Assembly (NCBI GenBank): GCA_937898635.1
Contig: CALEJW010000044.1
Location: 1 to 64,000, forward strand
Direction of reading: 5' to 3'
Source: an uncultured Pseudomonadota bacterium
GTDB taxonomy: Bacteria; Pseudomonadota; Gammaproteobacteria; Burkholderiales; Usitatibacteraceae
Length of the DNA: 64,000 nt
Shown: one piece after another, positions 54,843-63,373 of the stretch
Layout of the letters: each line of letters begins with the position of its first letter
How positions within the stretch are numbered: the stretch's first letter is position 1
The notes under the pieces: generated by a model
Seen by the model: only the letters and a program-made list of their open reading frames with translations
Databases searched by the model: none
Told to the model about the DNA's origin: nothing
Program-made: the position numbers and the translations under genes

Positions 54843-55367
54843 ATGAAGATACTCGGCATCGCCGGCTACAGCGGCAGCGGCAAGACCACCCTCATCGAGA
54901 AGGTCGTCCCGCTCCTCGTGAAGGAAGGGTTGCGCGTCTCCCTCGTCAAGCACGCCCACCACGAGTTCGACGTGGACCGGCCGGGCAAGGATTCCTGGCG
55001 CCATCGCGAGGCGGGCTGCACCGAGGTGCTGGTGAGCTCGTCCCGGCGCTGGGCGCTCATGCACGAGCTGCGCGGGGAGGCCGAGCCCTCGCTCGAGGAG
55101 CAGCTGCGCCACCTCTCGCCCTGCGACCTCGTGCTCGTCGAGGGCTACAAGCGCGACCCCATCGCACGCATCGAGGTCCACCGCTCCGGCGGCGAGCGGC
55201 CGCTGCTCTTTCCGGGCGACCCGCACGTGATCGCCGTGGCGAGCGACGTGCCGCTCGAGACCGCGCTGCCGCGCTTCGACCTGGACGACGCGCGGGGAAT
55301 CGCGCGCTTCATCGCCGATTTCGTCGCCGGCGGGCGCGAGCGCCGGCTCTCCGCCGTCTCCGACTGA
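54843..55367 (+). CDS. mobB: molybdopterin-guanine dinucleotide biosynthesis protein MobB
   Basis: A 174-residue P-loop GTPase: GYSGSGKTTLIEKVVPLL, then KHAHHEFDVDRPGKDSWRHR and LVLVEGYKRDP. MobB helps MobA make the bis-MGD cofactor. It heads a small molybdenum-cofactor group with moaD and moaE, 2 and 260 bases downstream. Confidence 0.95.
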   Translation: MKILGIAGYSGSGKTTLIEKVVPLLVKEGLRVSLVKHAHHEFDVDRPGKDSWRHREAGCTEVLVSSSRRWALMHELRGEAEPSLEEQLRHLSPCDLVLVEGYKRDPIARIEVHRSGGERPLLFPGDPHVIAVASDVPLETALPRFDLDDARGIARFIADFVAGGRERRLSAVSD

Positions 55368-55369
55368 GC

Positions 55370-55624
55370 ATGGTGACCGTTCTCTACTTCGCCAGCCTGC
55401 GCGAGCGCCTGGACTGCGCGAGCGAACTGCTGCCCCTGCCGCCGGGAACGCCCACGGTCGCGGACCTCGTCGAGCGCCTGCGCGCGCGCGAGGGCCGCTG
55501 GCCGGAAGCCTTCGCCCCGGGTCGCGCCTGGCGGGTGGCGGTGAACAAGGCCATGGCCGACCTCGCCACGCCCCTCAAGCCGGGCGACGAGATCGCCTTC
55601 TTCCCCCCCGTCACGGGAGGCTAG
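55370..55624 (+). CDS. moaD: molybdopterin synthase small subunit MoaD
   Basis: An 84-residue ubiquitin-fold sulfur carrier ending in the functional Gly-Gly tail (FFPPVTGG), which carries the thiocarboxylate. The ATG lies directly after the mobB stop. It works with MoaE to insert sulfur into cPMP. Confidence 0.95.
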   Translation: MVTVLYFASLRERLDCASELLPLPPGTPTVADLVERLRAREGRWPEAFAPGRAWRVAVNKAMADLATPLKPGDEIAFFPPVTGG

Positions 55625-55628
55625 GCCG

Positions 55629-56099
55629 GTGCCCCGCGTGCGCGTCCAGGCCGAGCCCTTCGACGCCGGGCGCGAGATCGCCGCGCTCACCGCGGGACGG
55701 CGCGACGTCGGGGCCGTGGCGACCTTCGTGGGGCTGGTTCGCGACCTGAACGAGGGCAGCGCGGTGAGCGCCATGACGCTCGAGCACTATCCCGGCATGA
55801 CGGAAAAGGCCCTGGAGGCGATCTGTGACGAGGCCGAGGGCCGCTGGGACCTCCTCGGCCTTCGGGTGATCCACCGGGTGGGGCCGCTCGCCCCCGGGGA
55901 CGCGATCGTCCTGGTGGCGGTCGCGAGCGCGCACCGGGGCGAGGCCTTCGCCGCCTGCGAGTTCCTCATGGACTACCTCAAGACGCGCGCCCCCTTCTGG
56001 AAGAAGGAGCGGACCGGGTCGGGCGAACGCTGGGTGGAGGCGCGCGAGACGGACGAGGCCGCGGCGGCGCGCTGGTCGGGAAAGCCCCCGGCCGCCTAG
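55629..56099 (+). CDS. moaE: molybdopterin synthase large subunit MoaE
   Basis: A 156-residue MoaE. AVATFVGLVRDLNEG, LEHYPGMTEK and RVIHRVGPLAPGD are family landmarks. The catalytic Lys region is FLMDYLKTRAPFWKKE. GTG start four bases after moaD. Its last four bases overlap the end of the convergent ArsR-type gene. Confidence 0.95.
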   Translation: MPRVRVQAEPFDAGREIAALTAGRRDVGAVATFVGLVRDLNEGSAVSAMTLEHYPGMTEKALEAICDEAEGRWDLLGLRVIHRVGPLAPGDAIVLVAVASAHRGEAFAACEFLMDYLKTRAPFWKKERTGSGERWVEARETDEAAAARWSGKPPAA

Positions 56100-56428
56100 A
56101 GCGAGCAGAACACCTCGCGCATCATGGCGATCATCTTGAGGATGCGCGGGTCCTCGATCCGGTAGAAGACCTTGTTGGCCTCCTTGCGCGAGCCGAGCAG
56201 GCCGCTTTCGCGCATCACGGCGAGGTGCTGGGAGATGTTGCTCTGTGAGGTGCCCACGGCCTCCACGATCTCCTGGACCATGAGCTCGTGGTCGCCCACC
56301 AGGCAGAGGATCTTGAGGCGAAGGGGGTGGGCCATGGCCTTGAGCGCCTCGGCGGCCTCCCGGATGTCCTCGCCGCGGCCGGTGAGGTCGAAGATGTCCT
56401 TGGCGGACTGCGGCCGGGAAGGTGCCAT
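56096..56428 (-). CDS. ArsR-family repressor, BigR/SqrR-like (persulfide sensor)
   Basis: A 110-residue winged-helix regulator: AMAHPLRLKILCLVGDHELMVQEIV and the recognition region SQSNISQHLAVMRESGLL. Two cysteines stand at positions 42 and 108. Xylella BigR has its sensing pair at 42 and 108, and SqrR of Rhodobacter at 41 and 107, where reactive sulfur species bridge them and release DNA. The arrangement and the divergent sox operon make a sulfur-responsive repressor likely. ArsR-type SoxR of Pseudaminobacter is a comparable sox regulator. Confidence 0.88.
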   Translation of the reverse strand: MAPSRPQSAKDIFDLTGRGEDIREAAEALKAMAHPLRLKILCLVGDHELMVQEIVEAVGTSQSNISQHLAVMRESGLLGSRKEANKVFYRIEDPRILKMIAMMREVFCSL

Positions 56429-56503
56429 GGGCGAATCCTAGCGGATAACGATTGCGCCGACGAATGCGGTCCCCCGCCCTGCGCGGGCCCATGGAATAAT
56501 TCG

Positions 56504-56561
56504 CGGGGATACCCCGTCCACCTACCCAATCGGGTAGATTCGCTTACCCGATACGGGGATA
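56504..56561. promoter_or_regulatory. cluster of operator-like palindromes upstream of soxY
   Basis: Within 58 bases there are CGGGG-ATA-CCCCG (56504-56516), CTACCC-AATC-GGGTAG (56522-56537) and an imperfect TACCC-GATAC-GGGGATA (56545-56561). A further ATACCCCCC is at 56576-56584. The repeated ACCC/GGGT half-site suggests operators for the divergent ArsR-type repressor. The exact binding sequence is not established by sequence. Confidence 0.5.
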
Positions 56562-56590
56562 GACCGCGCGGGCGCATACCCCCCAAATAA

Positions 56591-56618
56591 CGAAACCCCA
56601 CGGACCGCCGGGGTTTCG
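56591..56618. promoter_or_regulatory. hairpin in the soxY leader
   Basis: A 9-base perfect stem CGAAACCCC / GGGGTTTCG with a 10-base loop, about 95 bases before soxY. No U-tract follows on the plus strand, so it is not a standard terminator. It may be a leader structure or an extra binding site. Confidence 0.4.
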
Positions 56619-56713
56619 GGGCGCCAGGGCGCACCGGCCGGCGAGCGCGCCGGAAGGAGAAGCGGTTCCCGGGAAGGCATACCGTCCAAACACCAGGACT
56701 CGAGGAGCGAGAG

Positions 56714-57184
56714 ATGAACAACGAACGGAGAAGGGTGCTCAAGGGCACCGGAGGCATGGCAGTGATGGGGCTCGTGGCAGGCGCGGGCCTCCTCGGCACC
56801 GGCGGGGCCTGGGCCCAGGCCTGGAACGAGGCCGCGTTCAAGACCAAGAGCGTGAACGACACCGTCAAGGCGATGGGCGGTGCCGGCGCGACGGAGAGCA
56901 AGGACATCGTGATCAACTCGCCCGACATCGCGGAAAACGGCGCGGTCGTGCCGTTCACGATCTCGAGCCGCCTGCCGAAGACGGAGACGATCGCGCTCCT
57001 CGTGGAGAAGAACCCGAACTCGCTCGCCGCGAGCTTCGACATCCCGGCGGGCACCGAGGCCGGCGTCACCACCCGCGTGAAGATGGGCCAGACCTCCAAC
57101 GTCACGGCGCTCGTGAAGGCGGACGGCAAGTTCTACTACACCACCAAGGAAGTCAAGGTCACCATCGGTGGCTGCGGCGGCTGA
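56714..57184 (+). CDS. soxY: thiosulfate-oxidation carrier protein SoxY
   Basis: A 156-residue periplasmic protein. The twin-arginine-like leader (NNERRRVLKGTGG) is followed by a hydrophobic signal. The last residues are GGCGG; the Cys in this swinging C-terminal arm carries the sulfur substrate. It forms a complex with SoxZ. The ATG follows GAGGAGCGAGAG. First gene of the sox operon. Confidence 0.97.
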   Translation: MNNERRRVLKGTGGMAVMGLVAGAGLLGTGGAWAQAWNEAAFKTKSVNDTVKAMGGAGATESKDIVINSPDIAENGAVVPFTISSRLPKTETIALLVEKNPNSLAASFDIPAGTEAGVTTRVKMGQTSNVTALVKADGKFYYTTKEVKVTIGGCGG

Positions 57185-57200
57185 TCGAGGAGACAAGACC

Positions 57201-57512
57201 ATGGCAGATCCGATGAAGATCCGGGCCTCGATGTCCGGCGACAAGGTGGAAGTGAAGGTGCTCATGAGCCACGACATGGAGACGGGCACGCGCAAGAACT
57301 CCAAGGGCGAGACCATTCCCGCGCATTTCATCCAGCACGTCACCGCCTCGCACAACGGCAAGGTCGTGCTCTCCGCGCAGTGGGGCCCCGCCGTCTCGAA
57401 GAACCCGTTCCTCTCCTTCAAGTTCGCGGGCGGCAAGCCCGGCGACAAGGTGTCGATCACCTGGACGGACAACAAGGGCGACAAGCGCACCGACGAAGCG
57501 ACGATCTCGTAG
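57201..57512 (+). CDS. soxZ: SoxZ, partner of SoxY
   Basis: A 103-residue SoxZ with the family pattern MKIRASMSGDKVEVKVLMSH, then HFIQHVTASHNGKVVL and WGPAVSKNPFLSFKF. It has no signal and is probably exported with SoxY by the Tat route. It lies 16 bases after soxY. Confidence 0.97.
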   Translation: MADPMKIRASMSGDKVEVKVLMSHDMETGTRKNSKGETIPAHFIQHVTASHNGKVVLSAQWGPAVSKNPFLSFKFAGGKPGDKVSITWTDNKGDKRTDEATIS

Positions 57513-57562
57513 GACCCGAGCCGGCCTCGATGCCGGCCGGCCAAACACAAGGAGGGGAGACC

Positions 57563-58000
57563 ATGAAGAAGATCCTGGGGACATTGGCCGCCGTCGCGGC
57601 GCTCGCCGTCGCGGCGAGCGGGGTGGCTCTCGCCGCCTCCGGCGACGCGGTCAAGGTGATCTACCACATCAACGAAGGCAACGAGCAGGCGACCGACGGG
57701 CTGCGCAACGCGAACAACCACCTCAAGGCCGATCCCAAGGCGAAGATCGTCTTCGTCACGCACTCGAAGGGGATCCGCTTCCTGCTGGACGGCGCGAAGG
57801 ATGCCAACAACAGCCCGTACGACGCCATCGTGCAGGACCTCATGGGCCGCGGCGTGGAGTTCCGCCTCTGCGCCTTCACGCTCGAGCGCGGGAAGATCGA
57901 CAAGAACAAGGTCATCCAGGGCGTGAAGATCGTTCCCTCGGGTGTCGCCGAAGTGAGCCGCCTGCAGGCACAAGAGGGCTACGTCTACCTCAAGCCCTAG
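57563..58000 (+). CDS. periplasmic DsrE-family protein of the sox operon
   Basis: A 145-residue protein with a signal peptide (MKKILGTLAAVAALAVAASGVALA). The mature part resembles DsrE/DsrF-type folds: VIYHINEGNEQATDGLRN, IVFVTHSKGIRFLL and a single Cys in VEFRLCAFTL. DsrE proteins carry persulfides on a Cys; here it may bind sulfur during Sox turnover. Its position between soxZ and soxA supports that inference. Confidence 0.8.
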   Translation: MKKILGTLAAVAALAVAASGVALAASGDAVKVIYHINEGNEQATDGLRNANNHLKADPKAKIVFVTHSKGIRFLLDGAKDANNSPYDAIVQDLMGRGVEFRLCAFTLERGKIDKNKVIQGVKIVPSGVAEVSRLQAQEGYVYLKP

Positions 58001-58047
58001 CAGCAATCCGAGCGCGGGAACCCGGAAACAAATAACGGAGGAGCATC

Positions 58048-58866
58048 GTGAATCGAACCTGGGAAGCGGCGGCACGCGCCGCATGCGCGGCATTGTTCCT
58101 GGCGGCCGGCGGCGCGCTGGCGCAGGAGCGTACGGCGGTCGAGGAAATCGAGCGTTACCGCCAGGCGCTGGCGGACGGAAACCCCGCGGAGCTGTGGGAG
58201 GCGCGGGGCGAGGCGCTCTGGAAGCAGAAGGCAGGCCCCAAGAACGCGTCCCTCGAGAAATGCGACCTGGGCCTCGGGCCGGGCGTCGTCAAGGGGGCGT
58301 ACGCCGAGCTGCCGCGCTATTTCGCCGACAGCGGCAAGGTCGAGGACCTCGAATCGCGGCTCGTCACCTGCCGGATGACCCTGCAGGGCCTGACGGCGGC
58401 GGAGGCGAAGAAGGACCCGTTCGGCGGCTCCGGCAAGAAGGTCGTGAACGACGCCCTCGTCGCCTTCATCACAGCGGAGTCCCGCGGCCACGTGATGAAC
58501 GTGAAGACGGACCACCCGAAGGAGGCCGAGGCCTTCGAGATCGGCAAGACGATCTTCTTCCACCGCGGCGGGCCCTACGACTTCGCCTGCGCCACCTGCC
58601 ACGCCGTGGACAACATCCGCATCCGCCTGCAGGACCTGCCCAACCTCACCAAGAAGGCCGATGCGCAGCGCGCCTACACGTCCTGGCCCGCCTACCGGGT
58701 CTCGCAGGGCGAGGTCCGCACCTTCCAGTGGCGCCTCGAGGATTGCTTCCGGCAGCAGCGCTTCCCCCACCTGGAGTTCACCTCCGAGGCCTCGGTCGCC
58801 CTGACCCTGTTCCTCGCGAAGAACGCCAACGGCGCCCCGTTCAACGCGCCCGCCATCAAGCGCTGA
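58048..58866 (+). CDS. soxA: SoxA, monoheme cytochrome c subunit
   Basis: A 272-residue periplasmic cytochrome with a signal peptide. The single heme motif is CATCH in DFACATCHAVD. The axial ligand Cys lies in RLEDCFRQQRFPH. The first heme site of diheme SoxA is missing; the cysteines in LEKCDLG and LVTCRM probably form the disulfide. It oxidises SoxY-thiosulfate with SoxX. The GTG start follows GGAGGAGC. Confidence 0.95.
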   Translation: MNRTWEAAARAACAALFLAAGGALAQERTAVEEIERYRQALADGNPAELWEARGEALWKQKAGPKNASLEKCDLGLGPGVVKGAYAELPRYFADSGKVEDLESRLVTCRMTLQGLTAAEAKKDPFGGSGKKVVNDALVAFITAESRGHVMNVKTDHPKEAEAFEIGKTIFFHRGGPYDFACATCHAVDNIRIRLQDLPNLTKKADAQRAYTSWPAYRVSQGEVRTFQWRLEDCFRQQRFPHLEFTSEASVALTLFLAKNANGAPFNAPAIKR

Positions 58867-58879
58867 AGGGAGACGACCC

Positions 58880-59500
58880 ATGAAGAAGAATCTCATCGCC
58901 CTCGCGGTCCTCGCGGCCGGTGTTTCCGCCTGCGCCACCGCGCCGTCGGATTACGCGCTCTACACCAAGTCCCTCGCGGTCATGAAGGCGAGCTTCTCGG
59001 CCAAGGGACAGGCCAAGCTCGACCGGCTGGACCAGGACACGCTCCAGCGCACCTGCTCGGAGTATTCCGGCGAGAACGGGCTGCCCAAGGACGTCGCCGC
59101 GAAGATCGAGAAGGAGCAGCTCGCCCAGGTCAAGTTCCCGGCCGACGGCCAGATGCTCGGGGACTGGAAGTCGGGCGAGAAGATCGCCCAGTCGGGCCGC
59201 GGCGGGCAGTTCAGCGACGACCCCGCGAAGCCCTCGGGCGCCAACTGCTACGCGTGCCACCAGCTCACCAAGGCGGAACTGTCCTACGGCACCATCGGGC
59301 CCAGCCTCTACAACTTCGCGAAGGTGCGCGGCTACGGGCCGGACGTGCAGAAGTACGCCTGGACCAAGGTGTACAACTCGCACGCCCTGTCGGCCTGCTC
59401 GAGCATGCCGCGCTTCGGGCACCAGAAGATCCTCACCGAGGGCCAGATCAAGGATATCGTCGCACTCTTGATGGACCCCAATTCGCCGGTGAACAAGTAG
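58880..59500 (+). CDS. soxX: SoxX, monoheme cytochrome c subunit
   Basis: A 206-residue cytochrome with an apparent lipoprotein-type leader (LAAGVSACATAPS). Heme motif CYACH in SGANCYACHQL; candidate Met ligand in SACSSMPRFG. The extension of about 100 residues before the heme is longer than in compact SoxX. It starts 13 bases after soxA. Confidence 0.94.
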   Translation: MKKNLIALAVLAAGVSACATAPSDYALYTKSLAVMKASFSAKGQAKLDRLDQDTLQRTCSEYSGENGLPKDVAAKIEKEQLAQVKFPADGQMLGDWKSGEKIAQSGRGGQFSDDPAKPSGANCYACHQLTKAELSYGTIGPSLYNFAKVRGYGPDVQKYAWTKVYNSHALSACSSMPRFGHQKILTEGQIKDIVALLMDPNSPVNK

Positions 59501-59526
59501 GGCTAGCCTGAACGTTCCACCCACCC

Positions 59527-59555
59527 AGGGGCGGGTGTTCACCCGCCCCTTTTTT
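59527..59555 (+). terminator. intrinsic terminator between soxX and the GlcG-family gene
   Basis: A perfect 11-base stem AGGGGCGGGTG-TT-CACCCGCCCCT followed by TTTTTT. Strong Rho-independent terminator, 26 bases after soxX. It may separate soxYZ-dsrE-AX from the later genes or set their level by partial readthrough. Confidence 0.85.
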
Positions 59556-59572
59556 GCGGAGGAACATAAGCC

Positions 59573-60073
59573 ATGACTAATGCACTTGCGCGCCTCTCCC
59601 TGCTGCTGGCGCTGGTTTCCGGTGCCGCTTTCGCGGCGGAATCGGCCACCTTCTCGCTGAAGGCCCTCACGCCGGAAACGGCGCTCAAGGCGGCGCAGGC
59701 CGCCATGGCCAAGTGCCGGGCCGACGGCTACCAGGTCGCCGTCGCGGTCGTGGACCGCTCGGGCCTGCTGCACGTGGTCCTGCGCGACCGTTACGCGGGG
59801 GCGCATTCCCCGGAGACCGCCACGAACAAGGCCTGGACGGCCGTCTCCTTCCGGACCAATACCGCCGACCTCGTGAGGATCACGCAACCGGGCCAGCCTT
59901 CCTCGGGCATCCGCCACCTGCCCGGCGTGGTCGCCGTGGGCGGGGGACTCAAGATCGAGGCGGGCGGCTCCATCATCGCGGGGATCGGCGTCTCGGGAGC
60001 CCCCGGTGGCGACGCCGACGACGTCTGCGCGAGCGCCGGCATCAAGGCCATCGCCGATACCCTCGAGTTCTGA
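59573..60073 (+). CDS. GlcG/HbpS-family periplasmic protein
   Basis: A 166-residue protein with a signal peptide (LSLLLALVSGAAFAAE). The GlcG/HbpS fold: VAVAVVDRSGLLHVVLRD, ETATNKAWTAVSF, LPGVVAVGGGLKIEAGG and a terminal IIAGIGVSGAPGGDAD. Some members bind heme. It is a single-domain relative of the tandem lipoprotein at 10324. The coupling to soxB (15 bases) suggests a heme- or redox-related aid to Sox, which is inference. Confidence 0.85.
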   Translation: MTNALARLSLLLALVSGAAFAAESATFSLKALTPETALKAAQAAMAKCRADGYQVAVAVVDRSGLLHVVLRDRYAGAHSPETATNKAWTAVSFRTNTADLVRITQPGQPSSGIRHLPGVVAVGGGLKIEAGGSIIAGIGVSGAPGGDADDVCASAGIKAIADTLEF

Positions 60074-60088
60074 CCCGCAAGGAGCCGC

Positions 60089-61798
60089 ATGGACCGCCGC
60101 GAATTCCTCAACATCCTCGCCATCGCCTCTGCCGCGGGGCTGCCCATCGCCTCGCGCGAGGCCCTGGCCGCGGCGGATGGCGCGCGGCTCTACGACCTGC
60201 CGCGCTTCGGCAACGTGAGCCTGCTGCACATGACGGACTGCCACGCCCAGCTCCTGCCGATCTTCTTTCGAGAGCCGAACGTGAACCTGGGCATCGCCGA
60301 GGCTTCGGGCCGGGCGCCGCACCTCGTGGGAGAGCACCTGCTGAAGGCCTTCGGCGTGCGTCCCGGCAGCGCCGAGGCCCACGCCTTCACCTATCTCGAC
60401 TTCGCGCAGGCCGCCCGGACCTACGGCAAGGTGGGCGGCTTCGCCCACCTCGCCACGCTCGTGAAGAAGCTCAAGGCCTCGCGCCCCGGGGCGCTGCTGC
60501 TGGACGGGGGCGACACCTGGCAGGGCAGCGCCACCGCGCTCTGGAGCAAGGGCCAGGACATGGTGGACGCCTGCAAGGAACTCGGCGTGGACGTGATGAC
60601 CGCCCACTGGGAGTTCACCCTCGGCGCCGCGCGCGTGAAGGAAGTGGTCGAGAAGGACTTCAAGGGCCGGATCGACTTCGTGGCCCAGAACGTCTCGACC
60701 ACCGACTTCAACGATCCCGTCTTCGCGCCCTTCACGATGCGCGAGATCAACGGCGTGCCGGTGGCGATCGTCGGCCAGGCGTTCCCGTACACGCCGATCG
60801 CCAACCCGCGGCACATGGTTCCCGACTGGACCTTCGGCATCAAGGAGCCGGAACTGCAGAAGGCGGTGAACGACGCCCGGGGCAAGGGCGCGAAGGTCGT
60901 GGTCCTCCTCTCGCACAACGGCATGGACGTGGATCTCAAGCTCGCCGGGCGGGTCACGGGCATCGACGCGATCCTGGGGGGCCACACCCACGACGGCGTG
61001 CCCCAGGCGATCGAGGTGAAGAACGCGAAGGGCGCCACGCTCGTCACCAACGCGGGCAGCAACGGGAAGTTCCTCGGCGTCCTCGATTTCGACGTGAAGG
61101 GCGGCAGGATCGCGGGCTGGAAGTACCGGCTGCTTCCGGTGTTCGCGAACCTCCTCCCGCCGGACCCCGCGATGTCCTCGCTGATCCAGCGGATCCGCGC
61201 TCCCCACGAGGCGAAGCTCACGGAAAAGCTCGCGGTGACCGAGGGGCTGCTCTACCGGCGGGGAAACTTCAACGGGACCGTGGACCAGGTGATCCTCGAC
61301 GCGCTGCTGCAGGTGAAAGGCGCCGAGATCGCCTTCTCGCCGGGATTCCGCTGGGGGACGACGCTCCTGCCGGGGCAGGCGATCACGCTCGACCACGTGA
61401 TGGACTGGACCGCCATCACCTACCCGCAGACGACCCTGAGCGAGCTCTCCGGCGAGATGATCAAGACGATCCTCGAGGACGTGGGCGACAACCTCTTCAA
61501 CCCCGATCCCTACTACCAGCAGGGCGGCGACATGGTGCGCGTCGGCGGCCTCACCTACACCTGCACGCCGGGCGAGGCGATCGGCAAGCGCATCTCCGAC
61601 ATGCGCCTGGGCGGCAAGCCCATCGAGCCGGGCCGCAAGTACAAGGTGGCCGGCTGGGCGCCCGTCGCGGAGGGCGCGAAGGGCGAGCCCATCTGGGACG
61701 TGGTGACCACCTATCTCCGGGACAGGAAGTCGATCGCGCCGGTGAAGATCAACCTGCCGAAGCTGGTCGGGATGGAAGGCAACGCCGGAATCGCCTGA
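60089..61798 (+). CDS. soxB: SoxB, sulfate thiol hydrolase
   Basis: A 569-residue dimanganese hydrolase with a Tat-type leader (MDRREFLNILAIASAAGL). Metal and catalytic segments: HMTDCHAQL, LLDGGDTWQGSA, SHNGMDVD and GGHTHDGVPQ. SoxB releases sulfate from SoxY-bound sulfonate. Length and motifs are normal. The stop overlaps the start of the next gene. Confidence 0.97.
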   Translation: MDRREFLNILAIASAAGLPIASREALAAADGARLYDLPRFGNVSLLHMTDCHAQLLPIFFREPNVNLGIAEASGRAPHLVGEHLLKAFGVRPGSAEAHAFTYLDFAQAARTYGKVGGFAHLATLVKKLKASRPGALLLDGGDTWQGSATALWSKGQDMVDACKELGVDVMTAHWEFTLGAARVKEVVEKDFKGRIDFVAQNVSTTDFNDPVFAPFTMREINGVPVAIVGQAFPYTPIANPRHMVPDWTFGIKEPELQKAVNDARGKGAKVVVLLSHNGMDVDLKLAGRVTGIDAILGGHTHDGVPQAIEVKNAKGATLVTNAGSNGKFLGVLDFDVKGGRIAGWKYRLLPVFANLLPPDPAMSSLIQRIRAPHEAKLTEKLAVTEGLLYRRGNFNGTVDQVILDALLQVKGAEIAFSPGFRWGTTLLPGQAITLDHVMDWTAITYPQTTLSELSGEMIKTILEDVGDNLFNPDPYYQQGGDMVRVGGLTYTCTPGEAIGKRISDMRLGGKPIEPGRKYKVAGWAPVAEGAKGEPIWDVVTTYLRDRKSIAPVKINLPKLVGMEGNAGIA

Positions 61799-62757
61799 TG
61801 CGGCTGCGACGGCTACTGGCGCCGGCCCTCGCCGCGTGGGTGGTGACCGCCTCCGCCGCGCAGGGCTTTCCGGCCGTGAAATCCCGCGTCGAGCCGGTCG
61901 AGGTCACGTCCCGCACCTGGTACGTGCAGGGAGGTCCTGGCGTGGCGAGCGCAGCCAACGAGGGCTACAACTCGAACGCGGGCTTCGTCGTGACCGACGA
62001 GGGCGTGGTCGTCGTCGACGCGCTCGGGTCGCCGTCGCTCGGCCTCGAGCTGGTGAAGGCGATCCGCAAGGTCACCGACAAGCCGATCCGCCGCGTGATC
62101 GTCACGCACTACCACGCGGACCACTTCTACGGCCTGCAGCCGCTGAAGGATGCCGGGGCGGAGGTCTGGGCCCACCGCGGCTCCCTCGCGTACTTCACGA
62201 GCGGGGAGGCCGTGCGCCGGCGAGCGCAGCGCGCCGAGGCCCTCTTTCCCTGGGTGGACCGCGACATGCCCTTCGTCATGGCCGACCGCTGGCTCGACGG
62301 CGACGAGTCCTTCACGCTGGGCGGCGTGCGCTTCGAGGTCCAGCACTTCGGGCCGGCCCACTCGGCGGAGGATCTCGTGGTGGTCGTCCCGGGGGAGGGG
62401 GTCGTCTTTTCCGGCGACATCCTCTTCACCGGCCGCGTGCCCTTCGTCGGCGAGGCCGACAGCAAGGCGTGGCTCGCGAGGATCTCCCGCCTCATCGACC
62501 TGAAGCCCCGGCTCATGGTGACGGGCCATGGCGAGGTCTCGCGCGAGCCCGCGAAGGACCTCGAGCTCACCCGCGACTACCTCCGGTTCCTGCGCGCGGA
62601 GATGGGCCGGGCCGTGGCCGATTTCGTGCCCTTCGAGGAGGCCTACCGGCGCACCGACTGGAGCCGCTACGCGCACCTGCCGGCCTTCGAGGCGGCCAAT
62701 CGCGTGAACGCCTACGGCACCTTCCTCCTCATGGAACGCGAGTCCCTCGGCAAATGA
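61798..62757 (+). CDS. secreted metallo-beta-lactamase-fold hydrolase (SoxH-like)
   Basis: A 319-residue periplasmic protein with a signal peptide. Metal site THYHADHFYG, further ligands in FGPAHSAEDL, GDILFTG and TGHGEV. The quinoprotein-relay/SoxH type is common at the end of sox clusters; a thioester- or thiol-hydrolase role is plausible. It overlaps soxB by one base and the thioredoxin gene by four. Confidence 0.85.
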   Translation: MRLRRLLAPALAAWVVTASAAQGFPAVKSRVEPVEVTSRTWYVQGGPGVASAANEGYNSNAGFVVTDEGVVVVDALGSPSLGLELVKAIRKVTDKPIRRVIVTHYHADHFYGLQPLKDAGAEVWAHRGSLAYFTSGEAVRRRAQRAEALFPWVDRDMPFVMADRWLDGDESFTLGGVRFEVQHFGPAHSAEDLVVVVPGEGVVFSGDILFTGRVPFVGEADSKAWLARISRLIDLKPRLMVTGHGEVSREPAKDLELTRDYLRFLRAEMGRAVADFVPFEEAYRRTDWSRYAHLPAFEAANRVNAYGTFLLMERESLGK

Positions 62758-63245
62758 GGCGCCTCGACCGGCGGCGCTTCCTGCTCCTGGCCGGCGCGAT
62801 CGCCCTGGCGCCGGCGGCCGGCGCGAGGCTCCCGGCGGGCATGGCGCTCGCCACCGACCTGCGGGCCGACGGCAAGCTCTCGCGCGAGCGCAAGGCGCCC
62901 CTCGTCGTCCTCTTCAGCCTGCCGGGCTGCCCCTACTGCGAGATCGTGCGCCGCTCGCACCTGGCGCCGCTGCTTCGCGATCCGCGACGGGCCGGGCAGG
63001 CGATCGTGCGGCAGGTGGACATCGACGGGGAGCAGGCCGTGGTCGATTTTTCCGGGCGCACGACCACCCATGCCGCCATCGCCCGCGCCCACGGCTTTCG
63101 CGCGGCGCCCGTGGTGGTCTTCTGGGACGGGGAAGGCCGGCCGATCGCCGAACCCCTGGCCGGGATGCTCCTGCCGGACTTCTACTCCGCCTACCTCGAG
63201 GCCGCGCTGGACACGGCCCGGGCGACCCTCGCCCCGGGCCGCTGA
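62754..63245 (+). CDS. periplasmic thioredoxin-fold protein (SoxW-like)
   Basis: A 163-residue protein with a signal peptide that begins RRLDRRRFLLLAGAIAL (possible Tat). Active site SLPGCPYCEIVRR; cis-Pro region near FRAAPVVVFWDG. Likely SoxW-like, keeping SoxY or other Sox thiols reduced. Confidence 0.85.
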   Translation: MRRLDRRRFLLLAGAIALAPAAGARLPAGMALATDLRADGKLSRERKAPLVVLFSLPGCPYCEIVRRSHLAPLLRDPRRAGQAIVRQVDIDGEQAVVDFSGRTTTHAAIARAHGFRAAPVVVFWDGEGRPIAEPLAGMLLPDFYSAYLEAALDTARATLAPGR

Positions 63246-63373
63246 GGGCGCTCCGCCCGCGGGCCAACGGCATGCCACGCCCGCCGCGGCGACCCGGCAA
63301 CTCCCGGCCGGATTGCGGCAGATCAACAGGATAGGACCCCGGTGGGCCTAATGTCCCCAAAGTCCAACAGGAT

